DNA of 64,000 nucleotides from UBA964 sp037444685 (GCA_037444685.1 JBBILX010000011.1:62001-126000), one strand, 5' to 3'; counted from the first letter of the stretch, positions 39,390 through 48,035 are shown. The notes: a model not told the origin generated them from the letters alone. Translations and numbers: made by a program.

Positions 39390-39983
39390 TCAGATGATTT
39401 GGCAGGCCTGCTCGAAGGACAGTCGCGGCAGGCGCGGGTGCAGGCGGCTGCGGTCGCCGAAGCCCAGATTGCAGACGAAGTTCACGCGCACGGAGCTGCC
39501 GGCGAAGAATTCGGCGTCGATGCGCGCGGCGTCGAAACCCGACATCGGCCCGCAGTCCAGTCCGAGCGCGCGCGCGCCCAGCATCAGATAGGCGCCTTGC
39601 AGCGAGGAGTTGCGTAGCGCCGTCTCCTCGATCAAGGCCGGCTGTCCGACGAACCAGCTGCGCGCGTCCGCGTGAGGGAAGGTCTGCGGCAGCAGCGAGG
39701 GGAAGTCCAGGTCCTGTCCGATCAGTACGGTCACGGGCGCGCGCCGCGTCTTGTCGCGATTGCCGCTCGACATGGCCGGCAGCAGCCGTGCCTTCGCTTC
39801 GGGCGTCGTCACGAAGACATATCGGCCCGGCTGACAGTTCGCCGAAGTCGGCCCGAGGCACAGCAGCGCATACAGTTCGCGCAGCAGCGATTCGGGGACC
39901 GGCCGGTCCTCGAAGTGGCTGAACGTGCGGGCATCGCGGAACAGTCGGTCGAGTGCAGCGGCATCGAGCGGGAGGTGGGTCAT
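39390..39983 (-). CDS. Nitroreductase family protein (RutE/HadB-like)
   Basis: An FMN-dependent oxidoreductase of 197 residues. It resembles the malonic semialdehyde reductase (RutE) / HadB subgroup: RTFSHFEDRPVPESLLRELY at the N-terminus, GPTSANCQPGRYVFV as the flavin-binding segment, and ALGLDCGPMSGFD near the C-terminus. The true substrate cannot be read from sequence, and no rut genes are nearby. It lies downstream of the SpoIIM-like gene, with a 27-bp gap, on the same strand. Confidence 0.88.
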   Translation of the reverse strand: MTHLPLDAAALDRLFRDARTFSHFEDRPVPESLLRELYALLCLGPTSANCQPGRYVFVTTPEAKARLLPAMSSGNRDKTRRAPVTVLIGQDLDFPSLLPQTFPHADARSWFVGQPALIEETALRNSSLQGAYLMLGARALGLDCGPMSGFDAARIDAEFFAGSSVRVNFVCNLGFGDRSRLHPRLPRLSFEQACQII

Positions 39984-40010
39984 GCTTCCGTCCTTGCGGT
40001 CTGCGTGGGC

Positions 40011-40997
40011 TCAGCCGTCGAGGCGCCCGCCGCGGCTGCGGCCAGCAACCCAGCCCCGCAGCAGCGCCACCATGAAGAGGAAATAGCCGAAGCCAATGAC
40101 GAGACGGGCGCCGAGCGGCACGTCCGGATCTGGCGAGACGTAGCCCTCGATCAGGCCGCAGCCGAGCAGCAGCAGGACCACTGCGACCATGATGGGCAGT
40201 GTCTCGCGCGCGGCGTGGGCGAACGACTCGCTGCGCGTCGCGAGCCGAGGCCGCACCAGGCTCTCGCCGACGGCTGCGCCGGCGGCGCCCGAGACACACA
40301 GGCAGGCGAGCTCGACGACTCCGTGTGCGATCACGAAGCGGAACAACTCGTCGGCTAGCCCGTTCGCTGCCGTGAAGGCGAAGATCCCGCCGAGCATCAT
40401 CCCGTTCAGCGCGATGATATAGAACGTGCCGAGGCCGAACAGGATGCCGGCGCAGTAGGCGAACAGGCTCACCACCACGTTGTGGGTCAGGATCTGCAGC
40501 GACAGGACCGGGGACGGCACGATGTTCAGCAGTCCCTCGGTCCAGAGCCTGCCGCGCTCCACGGTCGTGACCATCTCGTCGGAAGCGAACAGCCGCGCGA
40601 GACCCGGGTTCGCGCGCACGAGTGCGGCGCCAGCGCCGGCCGCGAGCACGAACAGCGAGGAGACGGCCAGCAGGTGCCAGCGCAGCCGCGCCAGGGAGTC
40701 TGGCAGGGTGTCACGCAGCAGCGCGTGCAGCGCCCGCAGCGGCCGGGACGACGGCCGGTGCAGTTCGCCGTGCAGCCTCGCATACAGCGACTCGAGCTGC
40801 GCACGCGTGCGACTCGCGGCATCCAGCCGGCGGGCGGCGGCGAGATCGGCCGCCACGCGGCGGTAGTCGTCCGCGACATCGAGTGCCTCGGCGACGTCGA
40901 GCGGTTCGCGGCGCTCGAGCCGTGCCAGACGCTCCGCCGCGGCGTGCCAGCGCGGCGACCTCGCGCCGAGCCGTGCGCGCAACGCTGCCTGACTCAT
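40011..40997 (-). CDS. SpoIIM-like (stage II sporulation protein M domain) membrane protein
   Basis: A 328-residue protein. The N-terminal ~100 residues are soluble, helical and Arg/Leu-rich; then come about six transmembrane segments with the SpoIIM/DUF95 signatures LTHNVVVSLFAYCAGILFGLG and FRFVIAHGVVELACLCVSGAAG. Despite the name, it has nothing to do with sporulation here; non-sporulating proteobacteria carry it beside RDD, MoxR and DUF58 genes. It overlaps the RDD gene by 4 bp (ATGA). Confidence 0.9.
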   Translation of the reverse strand: MSQAALRARLGARSPRWHAAAERLARLERREPLDVAEALDVADDYRRVAADLAAARRLDAASRTRAQLESLYARLHGELHRPSSRPLRALHALLRDTLPDSLARLRWHLLAVSSLFVLAAGAGAALVRANPGLARLFASDEMVTTVERGRLWTEGLLNIVPSPVLSLQILTHNVVVSLFAYCAGILFGLGTFYIIALNGMMLGGIFAFTAANGLADELFRFVIAHGVVELACLCVSGAAGAAVGESLVRPRLATRSESFAHAARETLPIMVAVVLLLLGCGLIEGYVSPDPDVPLGARLVIGFGYFLFMVALLRGWVAGRSRGGRLDG

Positions 40998-41713
40998 CGC
41001 TCGGCAGCCTCGGCCAGGGCGCGCAGTGCCGCGCGACGCGCCGTATCGGAGCCAGCCGCAGGCCCGTCCGCGGCGCCTAGGACCCCGACCAGGCGGTCGG
41101 CAAGGGCCCGGCGCCGTTCGGGATCGAGCGAGTCCCAGCGTGCGAGCAGTTCACGCGCCAGTGCCGCGCGCTCCGGGTCCGCGGCGGGCGAGGGCGTGAC
41201 GGGCGACCACGGACGATCGTAGACGAGCACCGTGCCGGCCGCGAGGTCGCCGATGCGCACGTGGTCGCGCGTCAGAAGTGTGGCGGTCAGGCCCACGCCG
41301 TAGAAGACGGGCAGGCTGTCGATCACACGGAACAGGTTGCGCAGCAGCAGCGCTCCATAGCCGGGCGTCGCACCCGAGCGGGTCACGAGCCGCATGCCGG
41401 CCAGCCGTTTGCCGGGTGTCCGCCCGCGCATCGCCAGTTCCAGGATCGGATGGTAGAGCAGGTAGAGGGCCGCGGCCGGCGTCAGCACGGTGAGAAACCA
41501 GCTTGCGCCTGGATCGAGCGGCGCGGCGAACGACACGCGGCCCGCGGGCAGATTGTGCAGCACCGCCGCGGCGACGTACCAGCACAGCGCCAGCGCGGCA
41601 CGGATCTGCCAGTCGAGCAGAAAGGCGAGGCTGCGCCCACCCGGACCCACGAGATCGAAGTGCACGGCAACGCCCGTCGCGCTGTCGACTTCGAGTGCGC
41701 GCGGCGACGTCAT
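40994..41713 (-). CDS. RDD-family membrane protein
   Basis: A 239-residue integral membrane protein. The RDD domain has three hydrophobic segments, with the loop ILELAMRGRTPGKRLAGMRLVTRSG and FRVIDSLPVFYGVG being typical; the Arg-Asp-Asp triad of the family appears as FLLDWQIRA near the first helix. The C-terminal ~70 residues are hydrophilic and predicted cytoplasmic. It pairs with the SpoIIM-like protein and follows prfA by 3 bp, so it may be co-transcribed with prfA. Confidence 0.88.
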   Translation of the reverse strand: MTSPRALEVDSATGVAVHFDLVGPGGRSLAFLLDWQIRAALALCWYVAAAVLHNLPAGRVSFAAPLDPGASWFLTVLTPAAALYLLYHPILELAMRGRTPGKRLAGMRLVTRSGATPGYGALLLRNLFRVIDSLPVFYGVGLTATLLTRDHVRIGDLAAGTVLVYDRPWSPVTPSPAADPERAALARELLARWDSLDPERRRALADRLVGVLGAADGPAAGSDTARRAALRALAEAAER

Positions 41714-41716
41714 CGC

Positions 41717-42796
41717 TCAGCTCTCTTCCGCCAGCAGCTCCGCCTGATGATCCTGCAGCAGCGGGTCGATCAGCTCGTCGAGATGGCCCTCCATGATGTC
41801 GGTGAGCCTGTAGAGCGTCAGGTCGATCCGGTGGTCCGTGACGCGCCCCTGCGGGAAGTTGTAAGTGCGGATCCGTCCCGAGCGGTCGCCGCTGCCGACC
41901 TGCAGCCTGCGCTCGCGTGCCTCCGCGGCATCGCGCTTCTCCTGTTCGGCGGCAAGCAGCCTGGCCTTGAGCAGCGCGAGCGCCCGGGCGCGGTTCTTGT
42001 GCTGCGATCGCTCGTCCTGGCATTCGACGACGATGCCGGTCGGCAGGTGCGTGATGCGCACTGCCGAATCGGTCTTGTTGACGTGCTGGCCGCCGGCTCC
42101 CGAGGCGCGGAAGGTGTCGATGCGAAGGTCCGCTGGATTGATCTCGATGTCGGACACCTCGTCGAGCTCGGGGAGGATGGCGACGGTGCAGGCCGAGGTG
42201 TGGATGCGGCCCTGGGCTTCGGTCGCCGGCACGCGCTGCACGCGATGTATGCCGGATTCGAACTTCAGCCGCGCGAAGACATCCGTGCCGGAGATCCGGC
42301 AGATCACTTCCTTGAAGCCGCCGTGCTCCCCCGGGCTCTCGCTGAGCATCTCGACCTGCCAGCCGCGCGATTCCGCGTAGCGCGTGTACATGCGCAGCAG
42401 GTCGCCGGCGAAGATGGCGGCCTCGTCGCCGCCCGTGCCGGCGCGCACTTCGAGGAACACGTTGCGTCCATCGCGCGGATCGCGGGGGACCAGCATCCGT
42501 CGCAACTGCTGCTCCTCGGCGTCGAGCAGCGCGGCGAGCCGGTGCGACTCCTCGGCGCCGAGCGTGCGCATCGCCGGGTCGCTGTCGCTCTCCATGGTTC
42601 GCGCGGCCTCGAGCTCCTGCTCGAGGCCGCGGTAGCCTGCATAGCGCTCGGCGAGCGGCGCCAGCCGCGCGTACTCCATCGACAGGTCGCGGAAGGTCCG
42701 CGACCCACCGTCGAGCGAGGGGTCGGCGAGCAGGCGCCCGACCTCCTCGAACCGCTCCACGGTTCGCTCGAGACGCTGCCGGATGGAAGGCTTCAT
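41717..42796 (-). CDS. prfA: Peptide chain release factor 1
   Basis: Recognises UAA and UAG stop codons. It has 359 residues (E. coli 360). The codon-recognition tripeptide PAT is in RVQRVPATEAQGRIHTS, and the peptidyl-hydrolysis GGQ in GAGGQHVNKTDS, around residue 230. The start was trimmed to MKPSIRQRLERT, the conserved N-terminus. In most gammaproteobacteria hemA precedes prfA and prmC follows; neither is adjacent here. Confidence 0.97.
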   Translation of the reverse strand: MKPSIRQRLERTVERFEEVGRLLADPSLDGGSRTFRDLSMEYARLAPLAERYAGYRGLEQELEAARTMESDSDPAMRTLGAEESHRLAALLDAEEQQLRRMLVPRDPRDGRNVFLEVRAGTGGDEAAIFAGDLLRMYTRYAESRGWQVEMLSESPGEHGGFKEVICRISGTDVFARLKFESGIHRVQRVPATEAQGRIHTSACTVAILPELDEVSDIEINPADLRIDTFRASGAGGQHVNKTDSAVRITHLPTGIVVECQDERSQHKNRARALALLKARLLAAEQEKRDAAEARERRLQVGSGDRSGRIRTYNFPQGRVTDHRIDLTLYRLTDIMEGHLDELIDPLLQDHQAELLAEES

Positions 42797-42903
42797 CGTG
42801 GCCGGCATTGTCCGGACCCGGCGACGGCCAGACAAGCGCTGCGGTGCGCGCCGCGCCACGCCGCAGGCGGCCGCCGACCGAAGTCTTCGGATATATTGCC
42901 GAC
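42797..42903 (+). promoter_or_regulatory. prfA / TPR intergenic region with palindrome and -10
   Basis: A divergent promoter region. A perfect inverted repeat CCGAAG-T-CTTCGG (42878-42890) is followed after one base by TATATT (42892-42897), which ends 6 nt before the ATG of the TPR gene. The palindrome lies between where a -35 and -10 would sit, a classical operator position. For prfA a GACAAT stands 10 nt before its ATG. Regulator unknown. Confidence 0.4.
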
Positions 42904-44652
42904 ATGAGAAAGCTCTCCGTTTCGTCGTCGCGCCGCGCCGGGCCGGTCCTGCTGCGCGCGCCGCTGCTCGCGCTCGTGTTCGCTGGCGCCGCCACGTCGA
43001 TCGCTGAGCCGGTCGCGGCGATGGCGCCGTCGGCGTCGGTGGTGCCCGGCGACGCGGCCGTTCAGGCGGCCGAGCTCGCGCTCGGCGGTGGCGACTGCCG
43101 CGGCGCGGCGGAGCGCTACGCGGCGCTCAGCGAGTCGCGTCGCGATACGCGCATCGCGCGGCGGGCCGTCGAGGTCGCGGTGTCGTGCCTGCACCTGCCG
43201 GCTGCCTGGCGCAGCGCCCGGCACTGGGAGCGCATCGATCCTGAGAACGTGGAAGCCCTGCGGGCCGCCGGTCTCGTCGCCCTCGAGCTCTACCGGCTCG
43301 AGGACGCGCGCCGGATCTTCGCGAGCCTGCTCTCCAAGCCCGACGTCGAGGCGGACCGCGCGCTGGCCGAGCTGCTGCCGCTCGTCAGCGAGGGAGACGA
43401 CGCGCACGCGGCGTGGCGGACCTTCGACGTTGTCGTCGACCGCGCCGCGATCAACGATGCGACGCGGCTGGCGCTGGCCGAGCTCGCGGTGGCCGCCGAT
43501 CACTTCGGCGCGGCACGCAGCCTCGCGGAGTCGGTCGTCGAGCGCGACGCCGGCAACGCCAGTGCGCTGCGCCTGCTGGCGCTGCTGCGCGCCGGCGCCG
43601 ATGACGCATCCGGCGCGCTCGAGGCCGCGCGCCGTGCTGTCGAGGCCGATCCGACAGGCCAGCGGTTCGCGGTCGTCGAGGTGCTGATCGAGCTCGGGCG
43701 CAACGAGGAGGCACACCGCGAGCTCGAACGACTGCTCGACGACGAGACCGTCCGCGATGATGCCGAGCGCCGGCTCGCTTTGCTCGCGCTCTCCAGCGGC
43801 GATCTCGACGAGGCACGGCGCCGATTCGGCGAGCGGCTGCAGCGCGGCGCGGGCAGTGCCGAAGCGTTCTTCTATCTGGCCGTGCTCGCCGAGCGTCGCG
43901 GAGAGAAGGACCTGGCCCTGCAGAGCTATCTGCGACTGATCGAGGCGGGCGGCGGCCTGCTGCCGCGCGTGCGCGCGGCCTCGCTGCTGATCGACGCGGG
44001 CCGGTCCGACGAGGCGCTGAAGCTGTTCGACGATGTACCGCCCTCCAGTCGCGACGATCCGCTCGACATCGCGATCGCCCGCAGCAATGCGCTGCTGACG
44101 GCCGGCGATGTGCGCGGCTCGCTCGCGGCGGTCGATGCGGCACTCGCGCGTCATCCCCAGCACCCGCAGCTGCTGTACCACCGCGCGATGCTGCTCGTGC
44201 GCAGCGACCGCCTGCGCGAGGCGATACGGGCGTTCGAGGCGCTGCTCGAGCAGCGGCCCGACGACCCGACCATCCTCAACGCGCTCGGCTATACGCTGGG
44301 CGACAATCGCCGGCGGCTCGCGCGCGCGACGCGCCTCGTCGAACGCGCACTCGAGCTCAGCCCGGACAACGCGGCGATCATGGACAGCGTCGGGTGGCTG
44401 CGTTTCCGCCGCGGCGATGCGGCGGGCGCATTGCCGCTGCTCGAGCGGGCGTACCGGATCTCGCGCGACGCCGAGATTGCCGCGCACTGGGCGGAGGTGC
44501 TCTGGTCGATGGGCGATCGGGCAGGCGCCCGCCGCGTCTGGGCGCAGGCGCTCGTCCGCCACCCCGACTCCGAACCGCTGCTCGAGTCTTTCCGTCGCCT
44601 GACGGGCCAGATCCTCGGCCCGGTCACGCCACTTGACGACGCGAAGCCCTGA
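42904..44652 (+). CDS. Exported tetratricopeptide-repeat protein
   Basis: A 582-residue protein with an N-terminal signal peptide (RAPLLALVFAGAATSIA) followed by TPR-like helical hairpins over most of its length, clearest near the C-terminus (DDPTILNALGYTLGD, NAAIMDSVGWLRFRRGDAAGAL). Such TPR proteins directly upstream of lolB are common in gammaproteobacteria and are thought to be periplasmic scaffold proteins. The start MRKLSVSS has no Shine-Dalgarno but a -10-like TATATT 6 nt upstream. The 3' end overlaps lolB by 20 bp. Confidence 0.9.
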   Translation: MRKLSVSSSRRAGPVLLRAPLLALVFAGAATSIAEPVAAMAPSASVVPGDAAVQAAELALGGGDCRGAAERYAALSESRRDTRIARRAVEVAVSCLHLPAAWRSARHWERIDPENVEALRAAGLVALELYRLEDARRIFASLLSKPDVEADRALAELLPLVSEGDDAHAAWRTFDVVVDRAAINDATRLALAELAVAADHFGAARSLAESVVERDAGNASALRLLALLRAGADDASGALEAARRAVEADPTGQRFAVVEVLIELGRNEEAHRELERLLDDETVRDDAERRLALLALSSGDLDEARRRFGERLQRGAGSAEAFFYLAVLAERRGEKDLALQSYLRLIEAGGGLLPRVRAASLLIDAGRSDEALKLFDDVPPSSRDDPLDIAIARSNALLTAGDVRGSLAAVDAALARHPQHPQLLYHRAMLLVRSDRLREAIRAFEALLEQRPDDPTILNALGYTLGDNRRRLARATRLVERALELSPDNAAIMDSVGWLRFRRGDAAGALPLLERAYRISRDAEIAAHWAEVLWSMGDRAGARRVWAQALVRHPDSEPLLESFRRLTGQILGPVTPLDDAKP

Positions 44653-45250
44653 CCGCAACTGCGTCGCGCTCGCCGGTCTGCTGTCGCTGACGCTGGCGGC
44701 ATGCGTGTCGCGGCCCGTCACGGAGTCGGCGCTGGCGTTGCCCCCCGACTGGCCGACTCGACGCGAGCTGCTGCAGCAGCAGCGCGACTTCTCCCTGCGC
44801 GGACGGGTCGCGGTCGCCGCCGGCGAGCAGGGCTTTTCGGCGTCCTTGCGCTGGACCCAGCAGGGCGAGCAGACGCAGATCTGGCTCGACGGTCCGTTCG
44901 GACTCGGCGCGCTCGCGATTGAAACCGACGGTGCCGCACTGCTCGTGACCGACGCGCGCGGGCAGCGCTTCGATGGCGAAGCCGCGCGCGTCGAACTCGA
45001 GCGGCAGCTCGGCTTCGCCGTGCCGCTGGCCTCGCTGCGCTACTGGGTACAGGGACTGCCGTCGCCCGTGGCGCCGGCGGACGAGGCGCTCGAGAATGGA
45101 CGGCCGCGCCTCGCGCGCCTCGAGCAGCTCGGCTGGACCGTCGAGTATCGCGAATACCAGCCCGCTCCCGCCGCGCATCGACCGCGACGCCTGGTGGCCA
45201 GCTACGCCGGTGCGCGGGTCCGGCTGCTGATCGAGAGATGGCTGCCGTGA
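44633..45250 (+). CDS. lolB: Outer-membrane lipoprotein receptor LolB
   Basis: Receives lipoproteins from LolA and inserts them into the outer membrane; itself a lipoprotein. It has 205 residues, with lipobox LTLAAC and acylated Cys24. LolB features are RDFSLRGRVAVAAGEQGFSASLRW, WLDGPFGLGALAIE and LRYWVQGLPSP. The start codon is TTG, needed to include the signal peptide, and lies inside the end of the TPR gene. It overlaps ispE by 13 bp. Confidence 0.93.
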   Translation: MTTRSPDRNCVALAGLLSLTLAACVSRPVTESALALPPDWPTRRELLQQQRDFSLRGRVAVAAGEQGFSASLRWTQQGEQTQIWLDGPFGLGALAIETDGAALLVTDARGQRFDGEAARVELERQLGFAVPLASLRYWVQGLPSPVAPADEALENGRPRLARLEQLGWTVEYREYQPAPAAHRPRRLVASYAGARVRLLIERWLP

Positions 45251-46101
45251 ATCCGGCGGAGCGCATCTGGCCGGCGCCGGCCAAGCTCAACCTGATGCTG
45301 CACGTGACCGGCCGGCGTGCCGATGGCTTTCACGAACTGCAGACCGTGTTCCAGCTGATCGACCTCTGCGACGAACTGCGTTTCGAGGTCGCTGCCGACG
45401 GGCGGATCGAGCGCCTGGAAGGCGCTGCGGGGGTTCCACCCGCGGACGATCTCGCGGTCCGCGCCGCCCTCGCGTTGCGTGCGGCGACGGGTCGGCCCGA
45501 GCTCGGGGCGCGAATCCGCGTCCGCAAGCGCATTCCGATGGGCGGTGGGCTCGGCGGCGGCAGCACCGACGCCGCAACGACCCTCGTCGCGCTCAACGAG
45601 CTCTGGCGTCTGGGGCTCGATGTCGACGAACTGGCGGCGATCGGTCTCGGTCTGGGCGCCGACGTGCCGGTGTTCGTGCACGGCCGCAACGCCTGGGCGG
45701 AGGGCATCGGCGAGCGGCTGACTCCCCTGGAGCTGCCGCGACGCTGGTTTGTGATCGTCGATCCGGGCGTCTCGGTGCCGACCGGCGCGGTGTTCCAGGC
45801 GCCTGAATTGACACGAAATTCCCCCGTCATCACAATACGCGCCTTTTTGGACTCGGGTGGCCGCAACGATTGCGAGGCGGTCGTGCGTCGGCGCTTCCCG
45901 GCCGTGGCCGAGGCGCTCGACTGGCTGGGACGGGTCGCGCCGGCGCGGCTGACGGGTACGGGTGCCTGCGTCTTCGCGGCCTTCGATCGCGTCGAGGACG
46001 CCGAGCGCGTGGCGGCCCGGGTGCCTGACACGTGGCGCAGCCTCGTGGCGCGCGGTCTCGATCGCTCGCCGCTGCGCGCGGGCGGGCGCGAGGACGACTG
46101 A
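45238..46101 (+). CDS. ispE: 4-diphosphocytidyl-2-C-methyl-D-erythritol kinase IspE
   Basis: GHMP kinase of the non-mevalonate isoprenoid pathway. It has 287 residues. WPAPAKLNLMLHVTGRRADGFHEL at the N-terminus and the ATP loop PMGGGLGGGSTDAATTL are diagnostic, and TGTGACVFAAF is the third GHMP motif. It overlaps lolB, and a tRNA gene starts only 2 bp after its stop. Confidence 0.96.
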   Translation: MAAVNPAERIWPAPAKLNLMLHVTGRRADGFHELQTVFQLIDLCDELRFEVAADGRIERLEGAAGVPPADDLAVRAALALRAATGRPELGARIRVRKRIPMGGGLGGGSTDAATTLVALNELWRLGLDVDELAAIGLGLGADVPVFVHGRNAWAEGIGERLTPLELPRRWFVIVDPGVSVPTGAVFQAPELTRNSPVITIRAFLDSGGRNDCEAVVRRRFPAVAEALDWLGRVAPARLTGTGACVFAAFDRVEDAERVAARVPDTWRSLVARGLDRSPLRAGGREDD

Positions 46102-46102
46102 T

Positions 46103-46177
46103 TGGGGTGTCGCCAAGTGGTAAGGCAGCGGGTTTTGATCCCGCCATTCGGAGGTTCGAATCCTTCCACCCCAGCCA
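46103..46177 (+). tRNA. tRNA-Gln (anticodon TTG)
   Basis: A complete 75-nt cloverleaf with encoded CCA. The acceptor stem pairs TGGGGTG with CACCCCA. The anticodon stem GCGGG/CCCGC (46128-46132 and 46140-46144) encloses loop TTTTGAT with anticodon TTG. The T-arm contains GGTTCGAATCC. It begins 2 bp after the ispE stop, so it is almost certainly processed from the lolB-ispE transcript. This lolB-ispE-tRNA-Gln-prs order is widespread in gammaproteobacteria. Confidence 0.98.
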
Positions 46178-46227
46178 ACCCACCGGACCGCAGCGTCCGG
46201 CGCTGACGACTGCTTGAGGATCGCTTG

Positions 46228-47184
46228 GTGGCGGACAGCCAGTCCTTCGCACTGTTCTCGGGTAATGCGAATCCCGCGCTGGCGCAGGATATCGCGCGTC
46301 ACCTCATGGTGCCGCTCGGTCGAGCCTACGTCGGCCGGTTCAGCGATGGCGAAGTCAACGTCGAGCTGATCGAGAACGTGCGCGGCCGCGATGTGTTCAT
46401 CGTTCAGCCGACCTGCCCGCCCGTCAACGACAACCTCATGGAACTGCTGATCATGGCAGACGCTTGCCGCCGCGCGTCGGCCCGGTCCGTCACGGCCGTC
46501 GTGCCGTACTTCGGCTATTCGCGGCAGGACCGGCGTCCGCGGGCGACGCGCTCACCGATCTCGGCCAAGCTCGTCGCCAACATGATGGTCGGCGCCGGCA
46601 TCGACCGGGTGCTCACGGTCGACCTGCATGCCAACCAGATAGAGGGCTTCTTCGACATCCCGGTGGACAATGTCTATGCCTCACCGGTGCTGCTCGGCGA
46701 CGCCTGGCGGCAGCGCTACGAGAACATGATCGTCGTTTCACCCGACGTGGGCGGGGTGGTGCGTGCCCGCGCTCTGGCCAAGCGTCTCGATGACGTCGAG
46801 CTGGCCATCATCGACAAGCGGCGGCCGCGTCCCAACGAGTCGAAAGTCATGAACATCATCGGCGAGGTGAACGGACGCACCTGCGTACTCATCGACGACA
46901 TGGTCGACACCGCTGGCACGCTCTGCCTCGCCGCGCAGGCGCTCAAGGACGAGGGGGCTGTCAGGGTCGTAGCCTACATCACCCACGCGATCCTCTCCGG
47001 CAAGGCCGTCGCGCGGATCAGCGAGTCCGCACTTGACGAACTCGTCGTCACGGACACCATCCCGCTGTCGGAATCCGCGCGGCAGTGCGGCCGGATCCGG
47101 CAGCTTACCGTCGCGGGCCTGCTCGGCGAGACGATACGCCGCATTCGCGACGAGGAGTCGGTCAGCTCGCTGTATGTCGATTGA
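46228..47184 (+). CDS. prs: Ribose-phosphate pyrophosphokinase (PRPP synthetase)
   Basis: Makes PRPP from ribose-5-phosphate and ATP for nucleotide, His and Trp synthesis. It has 318 residues. It shows the ATP loop (FGYSRQDRRPRAT), VDLHANQIEGFFDIPVDN and the PRPP-binding CVLIDDMVDTAGTL. GTG is chosen as the start because AGGA lies 7 nt before it; a TTG one codon upstream is too close to that site. Confidence 0.97.
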   Translation: MADSQSFALFSGNANPALAQDIARHLMVPLGRAYVGRFSDGEVNVELIENVRGRDVFIVQPTCPPVNDNLMELLIMADACRRASARSVTAVVPYFGYSRQDRRPRATRSPISAKLVANMMVGAGIDRVLTVDLHANQIEGFFDIPVDNVYASPVLLGDAWRQRYENMIVVSPDVGGVVRARALAKRLDDVELAIIDKRRPRPNESKVMNIIGEVNGRTCVLIDDMVDTAGTLCLAAQALKDEGAVRVVAYITHAILSGKAVARISESALDELVVTDTIPLSESARQCGRIRQLTVAGLLGETIRRIRDEESVSSLYVD

Positions 47185-47255
47185 CGGCGGCGGGCAGCGA
47201 TTTTTTCACGTATGAGCTGTAGGCAATGGTGCCGAGGGCTTAAAGGAGCAAGCAG

Positions 47256-47951
47256 ATGAAGATCTCTTTCGAACTTTCCGCCGAATTCCGTGATGACCAG
47301 GGCAAGGGCGCCAGCCGCCGGCTGCGCCGCGCCGGCCGCGTTCCCGCGATCCTCTACGGCGGTCACCGCGATCCGCGTGCGCTGTCGCTGTCGCACGAGA
47401 AGCTCATGACCCTGGTCGAGAACGAGAAGTTCTACTCGTCGATCATCAACCTCAAGGTCGGTGACGCGACCCAGGCCGCGATCGTCAAGGACCTGCAGAT
47501 GCACCCGGCCGAGCCGCGCGTGCTGCACGTCGATCTGCAGCGCGTGCTCGAGAACGAAAAGATCCGTCTGCGCCTGCCGATCCACCTGAAGGGGGCAACC
47601 ACGAATCCCGGCGTCAAGACGCAGGGCGGCCAGGTCTCGCACCGCATTGCGGATGCCGAGGTGCAGTGCCTGCCGAAGGACCTGCCCGAGTTCCTCGAGC
47701 TCGACATGTCCGACATGACGATCAATCAGTCGAAGTTCCTCAGCGACATTCCCCTGCCGCCCGGCGTGACACTGACGGCGCTCGCACAGGGCAAGAACCA
47801 GGTCGTGGTCTCGATCCACGCGCCGCGCGCCGAGGAACCGGAGCCCGGCGCCGAGGCGGCGGCGACCACCGAGGGTGCCGTGGCGGCTGCACCGGCAGCC
47901 AGCGCCGAGGTCGCGAAGAAGGAAGAGCCGAAGAAGGAAGCCAAGAAGTAG
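47256..47951 (+). CDS. rplY: 50S ribosomal protein L25 (CTC/TL5 form)
   Basis: 5S rRNA-binding protein. It has 231 residues: an N-terminal L25 domain (GKGASRRLRRAGRVPAILYGG), a TL5/CTC beta domain (VSHRIADAEVQCLPKDLPEFLELD), and a low-complexity Ala/Glu/Lys tail ending KKEEPKKEAKK. An AGGAG Shine-Dalgarno lies well placed before the ATG. The pairing prs-rplY-pth-ychF is conserved. Confidence 0.97.
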   Translation: MKISFELSAEFRDDQGKGASRRLRRAGRVPAILYGGHRDPRALSLSHEKLMTLVENEKFYSSIINLKVGDATQAAIVKDLQMHPAEPRVLHVDLQRVLENEKIRLRLPIHLKGATTNPGVKTQGGQVSHRIADAEVQCLPKDLPEFLELDMSDMTINQSKFLSDIPLPPGVTLTALAQGKNQVVVSIHAPRAEEPEPGAEAAATTEGAVAAAPAASAEVAKKEEPKKEAKK

Positions 47952-47971
47952 GCTTCATGCCGCTGAGCCGA

Positions 47972-48002
47972 CGCAGCGCGCACCCGAGCGGTGCGCGCTG
48001 CG
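47972..48002 (+). repeat. Perfect 13-bp inverted repeat between rplY and pth
   Basis: CGCAGCGCGCACC, a 5-nt loop, then its exact reverse complement. The hairpin would be very stable but has no following T-tract, so it may act as a processing or stability element, or a partial terminator, that sets different levels for rplY and pth. Confidence 0.7.
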
Positions 48003-48035
48003 GGTTCGTCCGCTGACCCCCATGGGAGACTGCGC

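Noticed and set aside
47199..47206. T-run after prs as a terminator
   Set aside because: No inverted repeat precedes it.
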